A stretch of DNA of 64,000 nt, from contig NZ_CP042818.1 of NCBI RefSeq assembly GCF_008153345.1, positions 1,302,001-1,366,000 of the forward strand, in the 5' to 3' direction. Source of the stretch: Treponema phagedenis. Its GTDB lineage: Bacteria > Spirochaetota > Spirochaetia > Treponematales > Treponemataceae. Each line of letters begins with the position of its first letter. Within the stretch, counting starts at the first letter, position 1. Made by a program: the position numbers and the translations under genes. Positions 27,633 to 36,588 of the stretch are shown one piece after another. Below the pieces are notes generated by a model that saw only the letters and a program-made list of their open reading frames with translations, searched no databases and had not been told where the DNA came from.

Positions 27633-27674
27633 ATCCAATCTGCATTACTTGAATTACCCTGTTGAGACGAAGAT

Positions 27675-27724
27675 GAAATATTCATTGAAAACTTATAGGG
27701 GTGAAATTATCACAGATTAAAGAC
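27675..27724 (-). mobile_element. Solo end of the IS1202-like insertion sequence
   Basis: These 50 bases are, apart from orientation, the same as 44356-44405 at the left end of the complete insertion sequence (TATAGGGGTGAAATTATCAC followed by AGATTAAAGAC). The boundary at 27724 corresponds to the IS tip. No transposase lies nearby, so this is a remnant. Confidence 0.8.
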
Positions 27725-27796
27725 AAAGGCAGTCTCATGACTTGACTTTTTCCTTTCATCCCTGTATCTTGTACCGTCTTAACTTTGGTATAGATA

Positions 27797-27960
27797 GTAT
27801 GCTAAACAAGTTTTTTAATAATAAGAGCTTGTTTAATATGAGTTTCGCTTAGTGTTTTACTGACTGGAAATCGCATATTATCGCGTTTTGTAAGAATTGT
27901 TTTGAACGATTTGCTTTACAAAACATAAGAAAAAGTTGAAATTTTATAACTCATCAAAAA
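27797..27960 (+). promoter_or_regulatory. Leader region of the FKBP lipoprotein gene
   Basis: It contains a hairpin TAAACAAG/CTTGTTTA (about 27797-27829) and the inverted pair TTTTGTAA/TTACAAAA further down. No clear -35/-10 pair could be assigned. Confidence 0.3.
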
Positions 27961-27980
27961 TTTTATAGGAGTATTTTGTT

Positions 27981-28760
27981 ATGAAAAAACATTTTTTGCA
28001 TTTTTTTGCCGTCTTAACGGTATTGCTTCTGGCTTTTTCGGTCAGCGGTTGTAAGAAAAACGAAAAAAAAACGGAATCAGATAATAAGACTTTGACAGCC
28101 GACAAACTTGATCCTGCGAAGCAGGAAGAGCTGCCTCCTCCGACAAAAAAAGAAATCGGGTATGCTTTCGGCGTATTAATGGGTGATACCCTTAAAAATC
28201 TTCAATTGGAAATTGATACAAACCAACTTATGAAGGGATTTAAGGCAGGAACCGCAACCGGCAATACCAAAGAGAAACTTGCGGATGCTCAAAAGGTTTT
28301 AGAGCGCGCCATGCAGGAAATGCACAAGAAGCTTGCAAAAGAAAACGAGGAAGCTGAGAAAAAGTTTTTGGAAGAAAATGCAAAAAAAACTGATATTCAC
28401 ACTACCGAATCCGGATTACAGTATCAGATAATAAAAGAAGGAACGGGGAAAAAACCTGTTGCTACGGATATGGTAAAAGTACATTATACCGGGAAACTTC
28501 TTAACGGCGATGTTTTTGACTCTTCATATGATAGAGGACAGCCGATTGAAATTCCTTTAAGCGCGGTTGTTAAAGGTTGGACCGAAGGGCTTGCATTAAT
28601 GCCTGTAGGTTCAATTTACAAGCTTTTTATTCCTGCAAAGCTCGGATACGGTGAGCAGGGGGTTCCTCAGTTAATCCCGCCCAATTCTCTCATTATTTTT
28701 GAAGTAGAATTGCTTGAAATCCTTCCCAAACAGGATGAGGCAAAGCCAGATAATAAATAA
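27981..28760 (+). CDS. FKBP-type peptidyl-prolyl isomerase lipoprotein (Mip-like)
   Basis: The 259-residue protein opens with a lipoprotein signal peptide ending VSGC (Cys24), followed by a charged tether. Residues about 45-140 are a helical FKBP N-terminal dimerisation domain (KKEIGYAFGVLMGDTLKNL ... KFLEENAKK). Residues about 150-250 are the FKBP catalytic domain (VKVHYTGKLLNGDVFDSSYDRG-type core, AVVKGWTEGLALMPVGS, LIIFEVELLEI). It assists proline isomerisation of envelope proteins in the periplasm and resembles Mip-type virulence-associated isomerases. AGGAG is ten bases before the ATG. A strong terminator follows. Confidence 0.93.
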   Translation: MKKHFLHFFAVLTVLLLAFSVSGCKKNEKKTESDNKTLTADKLDPAKQEELPPPTKKEIGYAFGVLMGDTLKNLQLEIDTNQLMKGFKAGTATGNTKEKLADAQKVLERAMQEMHKKLAKENEEAEKKFLEENAKKTDIHTTESGLQYQIIKEGTGKKPVATDMVKVHYTGKLLNGDVFDSSYDRGQPIEIPLSAVVKGWTEGLALMPVGSIYKLFIPAKLGYGEQGVPQLIPPNSLIIFEVELLEILPKQDEAKPDNK

Positions 28761-28771
28761 GGTATTCGGAT

Positions 28772-28815
28772 TAAAAAAGCCGTCTTTTATGACATATAAA
28801 AGACGGCTTTTTTTA
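28772..28815. terminator. Bidirectional intrinsic terminator
   Basis: AAAAAAGCCGTCTTTTAT pairs with ATAAAAGACGGCTTTTTT. It serves both the FKBP gene on the left and the convergent YjbQ-like gene on the right. Confidence 0.9.
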
Positions 28816-28819
28816 TTTC

Positions 28820-29236
28820 TCATTCTCCGATAATTTTTACCAATACACGCTTTTTCCGGCAGCCGTCAAACTCTCCGTAAAAGATTTGCTCCCAAGGGCC
28901 AAAATGCAGAGCGCCGTTCGTGATAGCGACAACAACTTCTCTGCCCATAATCTGCCTTTTCATATGCGCATCCGCATTGTCTTCTCCGACATTATGATGA
29001 TAAGATGATACCGGCTCATGCGGTGCAAGTTTTTCAAGCCATGTTTCAAAGTCTTGATGTAAGCCATTTTCATCATCATTAATAAATATGCTTGAAGTTA
29101 TATGCATAGCATTTACCAAACATAGTCCCTCTTTAACGCCCGATTTTTTAACAAGCGATTCAACTTCGGGAGTAATATTAATAAACTGATGTTTCTTTTT
29201 TGTATTAAACCAAAGCTCTTGTGTTAGTGTTTTCAT
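28820..29236 (-). CDS. YjbQ/UPF0047 family protein
   Basis: The 138-residue protein has the whole UPF0047 signature: [38 protein letters not shown] with the conserved histidines, and [14 protein letters not shown]. The family is annotated as secondary thiamine-phosphate synthase because E. coli YjbQ shows weak activity of that kind; the physiological role is uncertain. AAGGAGG precedes the ATG at 29236 by eight bases. Confidence 0.92.
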   Translation of the reverse strand: MKTLTQELWFNTKKKHQFINITPEVESLVKKSGVKEGLCLVNAMHITSSIFINDDENGLHQDFETWLEKLAPHEPVSSYHHNVGEDNADAHMKRQIMGREVVVAITNGALHFGPWEQIFYGEFDGCRKKRVLVKIIGE

Positions 29237-29296
29237 AGTAATTCCTCCTTAGGTACGATTTATGTATAGTAGTTCTTTCAGTGATAGATACAAAAA

Positions 29297-30505
29297 CTAT
29301 TCACTCATCCAATCGTATCCAACTCCGTTTACTTCAATATAGTCGCGTATTTGACTTGCAAGTTGGCTTTTCTCCGACTCTGTTTTGCATACCGCTTCTT
29401 TCAATGAGGGCAGTGCCAAGTTTGCGCTTGCAACTCGATACCGGGCGGAAGATGCTCTTGCATCGACGGTTTGCGCAGCTAAAGAAGCGGGAGCAAGAGA
29501 TGCATTTTTTGCAAAATCGGTTTGCGTTTCATTTGCTGCAAAAAATGCTAAAAGTTTTTCTGTTTGCGGTAAAGACTGTTGCATTTCTGCGATGACAAAT
29601 AATTCAGTCGGATAATTTCGTTTAATGAGTTCAAATGATAAAGGCACTGAGCTTGTTTCAAAATCAGCTAAGGTATTTGAATCTAATTCTTCAAGATTCG
29701 CAAGATCCATACAAACCGTTGCCGTATGTTTTGTTTGCATAAAGATAGAAATATCCATGTCTTGCAAACGGAACCACTCGGGATGCAGATAGCCTTTTTT
29801 TCGCCAATTAACGAGGGTTTTCAAAGCACGCTGTAAAGGCGGCGGGCAATAGGCATGTAAATCAAAAGGAGCGGTAAACTCTGTTGTAAATTCCTTAAGC
29901 GTATCTCCTTGTGCCGCCATAACGGAATCTATCATATAAAAAAGATTGGTATCGTTTGTTCCGGCGACAATCAGCGGATAATCCACTTTGGCTTTCAGTT
30001 CACCGAGCATATTTTCCCACGCCTGTACATTTTCCGGATGCTTTGTTGTAAGCTGATTAAACATCGGCTGATAACATAAAAGCGCGAGAGGGTTTAACGC
30101 AAGCGGTAAAAAAAGAGGTTCGGTTTCATTTTCTTGCGGAAAATATATATTCTGAAAAGTTGAAGGGAAAGCATTAAACAATTCTTTATCTAAAGATTTT
30201 AGCTGCGTATATGAATCAGCCAAAGCTTTTGAATTTTGTGTAATTATGATGCTGATTTTTTTATTCTTTGTAAGCTGTTCTTGCAGTTCCCTCGATTTAT
30301 CAAGTTGTACGTATTTTACTGTAAGACGGTCATCTTGAAAACATGCTTGCACCGAAGCTTGTACTGCGGACTGTACCTTTTCGGGCACATTGTAATAAGC
30401 GATAACAAAAGGTTTATCAGTGATTTTTTTGATAACCATAAAAAAGGTAATAACTGTTATTGCTAATAAAATTGAGGTAATAACTATAATCTTTTTCCTG
30501 TTCAT
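29297..30505 (-). CDS. Membrane-anchored extracellular solute-binding-like protein
   Basis: The 402-residue protein begins MNRKKIIVITSILLAITVITFF, an uncleaved-looking N-terminal anchor or signal, followed by a periplasmic domain with features of family 1 ABC solute-binding proteins: PFVIAYYNVPEKVQ, LFLPLALNPLALLCYQPMF (residues about 125-145), VNWRKKGYLHPEW, and a C-terminal LIKRNYPTELFVIAEMQQS. No lipobox is present and no permease or ATPase gene is adjacent, so a transport role is unproven. The ATG at 30505 is preferred; a 29-residue upstream extension is rich in aromatic and basic residues and unlikely. An Ala/Ser-rich insert (ASLAPASLAAQTVDARASSA) sits near residue 345. Confidence 0.6.
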   Translation of the reverse strand: MNRKKIIVITSILLAITVITFFMVIKKITDKPFVIAYYNVPEKVQSAVQASVQACFQDDRLTVKYVQLDKSRELQEQLTKNKKISIIITQNSKALADSYTQLKSLDKELFNAFPSTFQNIYFPQENETEPLFLPLALNPLALLCYQPMFNQLTTKHPENVQAWENMLGELKAKVDYPLIVAGTNDTNLFYMIDSVMAAQGDTLKEFTTEFTAPFDLHAYCPPPLQRALKTLVNWRKKGYLHPEWFRLQDMDISIFMQTKHTATVCMDLANLEELDSNTLADFETSSVPLSFELIKRNYPTELFVIAEMQQSLPQTEKLLAFFAANETQTDFAKNASLAPASLAAQTVDARASSARYRVASANLALPSLKEAVCKTESEKSQLASQIRDYIEVNGVGYDWMSE

Positions 30506-30584
30506 ACAAACAAGTATATCACGTTCTTTTTTTTTAATCCAGCAGGAAAAAAAATAACGAGTACTGAAACGTATGAAACAAATC

Positions 30585-30612
30585 CAAAACATTCGGATGT
30601 CCCCTTTGCACT
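30585..30612 (+). repeat. Fragment of a second dispersed repeat
   Basis: The sequence CCAAAACATTCGGATGTCCC and following CTTTGCACT matches, with changes, the start of the GC-rich patch at 61033 (GCAAAATATTCGGGTGTTCC). It abuts a mosaic hairpin repeat. Confidence 0.4.
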
Positions 30613-30613
30613 G

Positions 30614-30872
30614 TCCTGTTTTAAACTCGTAGGTATTGTTTTTGCCACGGACGTCAAAATCAGAATGGGCATGGACGCCCGTGGTTCCACGCAGTAAAGC
30701 AGAGTAGTATAGCGTTTTGTAATTAACTTCCTGTTATAAAAATCGGAGTATCAACAATAAGGGACTGCGGATTTAAGCATCACTATGGTAAATTGCTCAC
30801 CGTTGGCGAAGCGGAGACAAATTATTAACGCTTCGCCCGTGCGCCGTGTCGAGCTCTTTTTTATAAAACTTT
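30614..30872 (+). repeat. Mosaic hairpin repeat, two partial copies joined
   Basis: The first part (30614-30703) holds module hairpins GCCACGGACGTC and GGGCATGGACGCCC. A degenerate B terminus follows (GTAGTATAGCGTTTTGTAAT at 30706), then the B block, a GGCGAAGCGG/CGCTTCGCC hairpin, and GAGCTCTTTTTTATAAAACT. Terminus A has been lost: the element stops against the last codons of the hypothetical gene ending at 30880. Confidence 0.75.
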
Positions 30873-30879
30873 TTATGAT

Positions 30880-32751
30880 TTACAAGTACAGCTGCACCAA
30901 TTTTAAAATATACAATTCAATATAATTGCGTAATGCGGCTTTGTTTTTTATGGAGCGCAAGCTTGGAGTATCCGCTAATGTTTGCGCAAGATTTCGTATT
31001 CGTTCTGCATTAAAAGTTGAATTGGTTAAGGTTTTTTGTATTCCCCGAATATAATCTCGGATAAAGGCATTTACATCCTGTGTAATTGTGTTTCTTGTTT
31101 CTTCATTGATGTTATGATTCCATAAATCCAATTGTTTTATCAAGGCCTCATCAATGGAAAGCCCTGCAGGAATAAATTCCGGCCCTAATGAAACGGCAAT
31201 ATCTTTTATGGTTGCCTTTACTTCAGTAGTTTTTTCTTCGGGTTTTTGAGTTTGTGGTGTTTTTTTCGGTTTTCGTATCCGTTTAAAAAATGCGACAATT
31301 GCGGAAAAAAAGGGGAGTGTGTACCAGAAAGGCAAAAGGATTCTGGTATCGGTAAGAAGTTTTGCACGTTTAAGCGCAAAAAGATCCTGGTATAAAGCAA
31401 GTTTTCCTTCGGGGAAAATTCTGTTTAGTTCTACACTTTGCGTGTCTACAAGCTTTGGCTCAATAACAAGCGGTGGGATAAAAGAAGAATTTAAAAGTGC
31501 ATATAGATGTGGCACCTGTTCTTTGCAAATCTCTTTCAAAAAGATTTCAAATGCTTCATCACTTTTCATTGACTCTGTTTGGATAAATTTAAGCATTTGA
31601 TCATACCAGTATTGCATACATTGCTCTTTTATTATTTTTCTGTTTTCAGTTGTTAATGAAATAATTAACGGAATTACTTTTTCTAATAATACATAATAAC
31701 GATCTTTATCAAAGGTTTGAAAACTGAGAAGATGAGGGAGTGATCCTGAAGTTATTTCAGTTGTTTGATTTTCCATATACGTTTTTAAATCATCCTCAGA
31801 GTATTGTCCTAAAAGTGGTACCCCTCTGGTGTCTTTAAAATTTGTTATCATATTCATGTTAAAATAATAAGGTTGCTTTTGAAGATTTAACTCAAGATTT
31901 TTGAGTGCTGTCTCTCGCTGCAAATTTTGTTGAGCCTTATTCCGATAATAATTATTTAAATATTCGGTGATAAAAACTCCCTGAATAAGCGCAACCTCAT
32001 CCGGCAATTTTTCAGTTTTTTTTGCAAACTCCTGACGAATAAAAGAGCAGAGGTAACTCCACAATAAATAAATATCGCCGGATTGTTTTAATGTATCGAC
32101 AATAGCGGCAGGGCGTGCTCGCATCTTTGATAAAAAGCTTCGTACTGATATTTCTTTGCCGGGATTTGCCATTAAAAGTTTCTTTTGTATAAAATCATGA
32201 GATTCGTCCTCATGCAAAAACATGCGTATTTTATCAACCGCAAATAAAAGCATGTTTTCCGCTGTAAAATTCGCAGGAAAGATTAACGATGGGGTGTCAT
32301 CTGAAAAACCAAGCTCATATAAAAAAAAGCTTCCTGTAGGATTTTCCGAAAGTTCAGCAAACTCTTTTTCCAGTGATATTTTTTTTAAAAATCGAGTAGA
32401 AAAGTTTCTTGGCGTATCGCGTGTCAAAGGAAAGGGAATTTCCGGTTTTTCCTGAATCTCTTTATACCGCCTGGTAACCTTATTGATAAAATAGTGAGGG
32501 ATAAAAATAACTTGTTTTTTTGCTTTATCTTCGGTAATTTCTATTTTTCCTTCGGTTTGTAAAGCCTTTAATTCTTCAAGAAGTGTATCTTCGGTTATCT
32601 CTAAATATACAATGAGTTCAGGCTTTTCCTGTAAAAATCTGCGTGAATACTTATGTAAATAACCGCAAAATTCAGAAAGACTGACATAAGAACTGTCCGC
32701 TCTTAACGCAAAGGATTTTAATAGATTTAAGAGTTCGCTACCGTTTTCCAT
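30880..32751 (-). CDS. Large hypothetical protein with one membrane segment
   Basis: The 623-residue protein is mostly helical. Residues 1-110 resemble a winged-helix-like arrangement (LLEELKALQTEGKIEITED). One probable membrane segment, FWYTLPFFSAIVAFF, lies near residue 500 and is followed by a strongly basic stretch (KRIRKPKKTPQ) and a charged linker, so the C-terminal 120 residues would sit in the cytoplasm. No signal peptide and no enzyme motif are seen. It ends at the edge of a repeat element, so its last codons may have been altered. ATG at 32751. Function unknown; possibly spirochaete-specific. Confidence 0.65.
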   Translation of the reverse strand: MENGSELLNLLKSFALRADSSYVSLSEFCGYLHKYSRRFLQEKPELIVYLEITEDTLLEELKALQTEGKIEITEDKAKKQVIFIPHYFINKVTRRYKEIQEKPEIPFPLTRDTPRNFSTRFLKKISLEKEFAELSENPTGSFFLYELGFSDDTPSLIFPANFTAENMLLFAVDKIRMFLHEDESHDFIQKKLLMANPGKEISVRSFLSKMRARPAAIVDTLKQSGDIYLLWSYLCSFIRQEFAKKTEKLPDEVALIQGVFITEYLNNYYRNKAQQNLQRETALKNLELNLQKQPYYFNMNMITNFKDTRGVPLLGQYSEDDLKTYMENQTTEITSGSLPHLLSFQTFDKDRYYVLLEKVIPLIISLTTENRKIIKEQCMQYWYDQMLKFIQTESMKSDEAFEIFLKEICKEQVPHLYALLNSSFIPPLVIEPKLVDTQSVELNRIFPEGKLALYQDLFALKRAKLLTDTRILLPFWYTLPFFSAIVAFFKRIRKPKKTPQTQKPEEKTTEVKATIKDIAVSLGPEFIPAGLSIDEALIKQLDLWNHNINEETRNTITQDVNAFIRDYIRGIQKTLTNSTFNAERIRNLAQTLADTPSLRSIKNKAALRNYIELYILKLVQLYL

Positions 32752-32878
32752 AGTGTCAGTATAGATGAAAATATCTTTTCTTTCAAGGAGAAAAACATTT
32801 TCATCTATATCTTTTTATCTCTTTTGAGCTTGAAAAGAGCTTTTTGTTGTACAAAAGCTTTAATTTTCGCTACAAGTT

Positions 32879-35461
32879 TTACAGCGCTTCATATCCCGCA
32901 TCGGTGATTGCCTTTTTCAGGGAATCAATGCCGATACTTTCGGGGTATTGCACTGTTGCTTCTTTTTTTTCAAGGTTTACCGTTGCCGTAACTCCTTCTA
33001 AGGCATTTAAGGCTTTTTCAACTCTTGCGCTGCAATGACCGCAGCTCATTCCTTCAATTTTGATAGTTGTAGATTCCATTTTTTCCTCCATGGATTTGTG
33101 TTCCGGCTTTTGTGTATTGTCTGCCGGTTTGTCAAACATAGTGTTATTAACATGAGCGCTTAAACGTTTCGGCTTAAACGCGTTCAACCTGATTGCATTT
33201 GCCACCACCGATACCGAGCTGAAACTCATTGCGGCTGCGGCAAACATCGGACTGAGTGTGAGCCCGAATATCGGATATAAGGCCCCTGCCGCCAGCGGAA
33301 TGCCGAGCGTGTTATAAAAAAGCGCCCAAAAAAGATTTTCTTTTATATTGCGCAGCACCGCTTTGCTGAGCTTAATCGCATTGACCGCCCCGAAAAGGCT
33401 TTCCTGTATTAAGACAATATCCGCGCTTTCAATTGCGATTTCGGTACCGGATCCGATTGCGATGCCGATATCGGCGGCGGTAATGGCCGGCGCATCATTG
33501 ATTCCGTCTCCAACCATCGCCGTAATTTTTCCGCCTGCCTTAATCTCATCAATTGCGGTTTTCTTATCTTGCGGCAAAAGTTCGGCAACATAGGAATCCA
33601 CGCCCGATGTTTTTTTGATTGCCTGTGCGGTTTGTGCATTATCACCTGTCAGCATGACGGTTCGTATGCCCATTTGCCGTAACTCCGCAATCGCTTCGGC
33701 GCTGTCCGCTTTTATTGGATCCGAAACCGCAAGCACGCCGATAAGCGTTTTGTCAAGCGCAATATAAAGAGGCGTGCCGCCTTTCATGCCGATGGCCTCA
33801 ATCTCCGTCTGAAATGAGTCATGGGCAATTTGCCGGTCGGCGAGCAATTTTAGATTCCCCGCAAAAACTTTTTTTTCGTGAAAGGGGAGGGAAGGCGCAT
33901 CAATTACGCCTGAAATTCCCTTCCCGTGCTCCGCAAGAAAATTCGTAATTCGGAAAGCTTGTAAGTTTTCCGCCTCCGCAGCTTTAATAATTGCCGTTGC
34001 CAGCGGATGCTCGGAAAGCAACTCCAAACTATAGGCAAGCTGCAAAACATCTTTTTTAGAATAAGAGTCTTGCATGCACAGTATTTCGGTGAGCTGCGGG
34101 TTTCCCTGCGTGATGGTGCCGGTTTTATCAAGCACCACAACCTCGGTTTTTTGCGCAGCTTCAAAAGCTTCCGCCGATTTAATTAAAATACCTAATCGCG
34201 CTCCTCTGCCGACTCCGGCCATAATAGCTGTCGGCGTTGCAAGTCCCAATGCGCAGGGGCAGGAAATAACCAACACGGAAATTGAGCGGGCGAGGGCAAA
34301 CTCAAAACCTGCACCGGCTGCCATCCATACAATAAAAGAGAGAACGGAAATGCCGATTACGGCGGGAACAAAGTAATTACTTATCTTATCCGCCAATTGG
34401 GAAACTTGCGCCTTTGACGAAGAGGCTTCTTCCACCAATGCAATAATCTGCGCCAAAGCGGTATCGTTTCCAACCCGCTCCGCCCTGAACCGTATCGTAC
34501 CGGAGATATTTGCCGAAGCACTTATCACCGTATCGCCCACTGTTTTTTCAACCGGAATGCTTTCTCCGGTAATTGCAGACTCATCGATGGAAGTGTCGCC
34601 TTCTATTATGATGCCGTCAACGGGAATAGTGCTTCCCGGCTTAATCAAAATAATATCGCCCTTTACAATTTCTTCCACCGGTATTTCGTGCTCGGTTTCT
34701 TCTCTGATAACCGTTGCCGTTTTAGGACTAAGCTGTATCAGTTTGGTTATGGCGGCGGAGGTTTTGCCCTTTGCTTTTGTTTCGAGCATTTTTCCGAGCG
34801 TAATGAGCGTTAAAATCATCGCTGCCGATTCAAAATACACATCCATCATATAGCGATGTACCAGTTCAGGATCATTATGCCCGAGTCCATAGGCAATGCG
34901 ATACAGTGCAAACACGCCGTATACAAGTGCCGCCGCCGAGCCTATTGCAATAAGAGAATCCATTGTCGGCGCTTTTCTGACAAGCGCTTTAAACCCCGAA
35001 ACAAAAAACTGCCGGTTAATAACGATAATCGGAATTGTAAAAAGAAATTGTGTAAACACATTGATGAGTGCGTTTTCGGCGCCTTTTAAAAATGCGGGAG
35101 TCGGCAGTCCGATCATCGATCCCATGCTTACGTACATTAACGGCAGCAAAAAACACAAGGATGCTATAAACCGATGCTGCATTTCTTGTATTTCTTTTTG
35201 CACGATATCGACCGCTGTTTTTTCCGGTTGATTTTTTTCTTTATGACTGACGGAAGCTGAGTATCCTGCTTGCTCCACCGCAGCAATAATTTCTTTTTCT
35301 GAAACCGCATTTTGGTCAAACTCAACCTTCATGCTGTTTGTTAAAAGATTTACGCTTACGGATTGCACGCCGGCTTGTTCTTCCACCGCTTTTTGCACAT
35401 GCGCGGAACAGGCGGAACAGGTCATGCCTCCGACTAAAAATTTTTCTTGTATCATCATCAC
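32879..35461 (-). CDS. copA: Copper-exporting P-type ATPase with an additional C-terminal metal-binding domain
   Basis: The 860-residue protein is a P1B-type ATPase. It has an N-terminal HMA domain with GGMTCSACSAHV (residues about 10-22), the actuator motif TGES, the transmembrane metal site SCPCALGLATP (CPC), the phosphorylation motif DKTGTIT, and the hinge GDGINDAPAI. Uniquely placed at the C-terminus (residues about 790-860) is a second HMA domain, GMSCGHCSARVEKALN, as if a CopZ chaperone had been fused on. It pumps Cu(I) out of the cytoplasm. Start ATG cluster at 35455-35461 after AGAGGTG; no regulator gene is adjacent. Confidence 0.93.
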   Translation of the reverse strand: MMMIQEKFLVGGMTCSACSAHVQKAVEEQAGVQSVSVNLLTNSMKVEFDQNAVSEKEIIAAVEQAGYSASVSHKEKNQPEKTAVDIVQKEIQEMQHRFIASLCFLLPLMYVSMGSMIGLPTPAFLKGAENALINVFTQFLFTIPIIVINRQFFVSGFKALVRKAPTMDSLIAIGSAAALVYGVFALYRIAYGLGHNDPELVHRYMMDVYFESAAMILTLITLGKMLETKAKGKTSAAITKLIQLSPKTATVIREETEHEIPVEEIVKGDIILIKPGSTIPVDGIIIEGDTSIDESAITGESIPVEKTVGDTVISASANISGTIRFRAERVGNDTALAQIIALVEEASSSKAQVSQLADKISNYFVPAVIGISVLSFIVWMAAGAGFEFALARSISVLVISCPCALGLATPTAIMAGVGRGARLGILIKSAEAFEAAQKTEVVVLDKTGTITQGNPQLTEILCMQDSYSKKDVLQLAYSLELLSEHPLATAIIKAAEAENLQAFRITNFLAEHGKGISGVIDAPSLPFHEKKVFAGNLKLLADRQIAHDSFQTEIEAIGMKGGTPLYIALDKTLIGVLAVSDPIKADSAEAIAELRQMGIRTVMLTGDNAQTAQAIKKTSGVDSYVAELLPQDKKTAIDEIKAGGKITAMVGDGINDAPAITAADIGIAIGSGTEIAIESADIVLIQESLFGAVNAIKLSKAVLRNIKENLFWALFYNTLGIPLAAGALYPIFGLTLSPMFAAAAMSFSSVSVVANAIRLNAFKPKRLSAHVNNTMFDKPADNTQKPEHKSMEEKMESTTIKIEGMSCGHCSARVEKALNALEGVTATVNLEKKEATVQYPESIGIDSLKKAITDAGYEAL

Positions 35462-35710
35462 CTCTTGTATATGAAATTATGTAAGTGCCGGTTAAAATAT
35501 ACTAATGAAAGGACATGCACGGCAAGGGAATTATCGGTCAGACATGCAGCAGAAAAAACAAAGCCTTTGACGGACTGAACGTTTTTATATTCATAGACGG
35601 TATAATAACGAGGTATCAACAGGCAGCTTGCCGGATTTAGCATTCCTATGGTAAAACTCAGAACGGGCACGGACGCCCGTGGTTCCAAGCAGATGGGTCA
35701 GTTTTTGACG

Positions 35711-36076
35711 ATGGTAAATTGCCCACCCTTGCGAAATTCCAAACGATGTTTTAAAGCATCAACACAAAACTGTAAAATTGAAGCTTTAAAACTCGTAGGC
35801 GAAGTTACAGTGACTTTTCAAAACTTCGCCCTATGGTAAATTACTCGCCCTTGCGAAATTCCAAACGATGTTTTAAAGCATCAACACAAAACTGTAAAAT
35901 TGAAGCTTTAAAACTCGTAGGCGAAGTTACAGTGACTTTTCAAAACTTCGCCCTATGGTAAATTACTCGCCCTTGCGAAATTCCAAACGATGTTTTAAAG
36001 CATCAACACAAAACTGTAAAATTGAAGCTTTAAAACTCGTAGGCGAAGTTATAGTAAATTTTCAAAACTTCGCCCT
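35711..36076 (+). repeat. Tandem repeat, three copies of a 122-bp unit
   Basis: The unit starts ATGGTAAATT at 35711, 35833 and 35955. Each unit contains a GATGTTTTAAAGC/GCTTTAAAACTC hairpin and a GGCGAAGTT/AACTTCGCC hairpin. Copies are almost identical, differing at a few positions (for example GTTACAGTGAC versus GTTATAGTAAA). Confidence 0.9.
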
Positions 36077-36129
36077 TGCGCCGTGTCGAGCTCTTTTTTA
36101 TAAAATTTTTATGTTCTGGGTCTCAGAAT

Positions 36130-36349
36130 CAGAACGGGCACGGACGCCCGTGGTTCCAAACAGAAACGATGTTTTAAAGCAAGACAATTTGCAAAGCTTT
36201 AAAACTCGTTGTTTAGTTTTTGACACGGACGTCAAAAATCAGAACGGGCACGGACGCCCGTGGTTCCAAGCAGAAACGATGTTTTAAAGCAAGACAATTT
36301 GCAAAGCTTTAAAACTCGTTGTTTAGTTTTTGACACGGATGTCAAAAAC
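36130..36349 (+). repeat. Tandem repeat, two copies of a 110-bp unit
   Basis: Each unit consists of an ACGGGCACGGACGCCCGT hairpin, a GTTTTAAAGC/GCTTTAAAAC hairpin and a TTTTTGACACGGA(C/T)GTCAAAAA hairpin. The two are nearly identical. Confidence 0.85.
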
Positions 36350-36366
36350 TAAACCGGGGCTCTTTT

Positions 36367-36513
36367 TTATAAAGCATCGAACACACAAGCGGATCTGCGG
36401 AATAAGTCAAAATAACTTGCACCGGCAGCAATCAATATCAAAGGAATTAAAAAGGCGACAACCTCTTGTTCACTTCCGTTTTTTCTTTCTCTTGATATAC
36501 ATAATGCTTTCAT
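36367..36513 (-). CDS. Possible small membrane protein (48 residues) ending in a repeat
   Basis: An ATG at 36513 follows AAAGGTG by five bases and opens a 48-codon frame starting MKALCISRERKNGSEQEVV. It has one hydrophobic segment (AFLIPLILIAAGASYF) and a short basic tail. The stop codon (36367-36369) lies in the TTTTTTATAAAG border of the repeat array, so the frame could be the head of a longer gene cut off by the repeat. No family is recognised. Confidence 0.35.
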   Translation of the reverse strand: MKALCISRERKNGSEQEVVAFLIPLILIAAGASYFDLFRRSACVFDAL

Positions 36514-36588
36514 GATACACCTTTGCACAAGGATTTAAAATTAATAGGTTTTTTAAAACCTTAAAAACTCATTGAGACGGAGAAAAAC

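Larger units (their letters stand above)
35600..36375 (+). repeat. Mosaic hairpin repeat array with tandem module expansion
   Basis: A worn B block (ATTTAGCATTCCTATGGTAA) leads into several hairpins, the 122-bp triplicated unit, the closing GCGCCGTGTCGAGCTCTTTT, and then a further run of two 110-bp units ending AAACCGGGGCTCTTTTTTAT. It is the most amplified copy in the window. Both outermost termini are absent. The preceding 35462-35599 shows nothing recognisable. Confidence 0.8.

Noticed and set aside
35711-36349. CRISPR-like periodicity
   Set aside because: The tandem units of 122 and 110 bp are adjacent with no unique spacers, and no cas genes are in the window.
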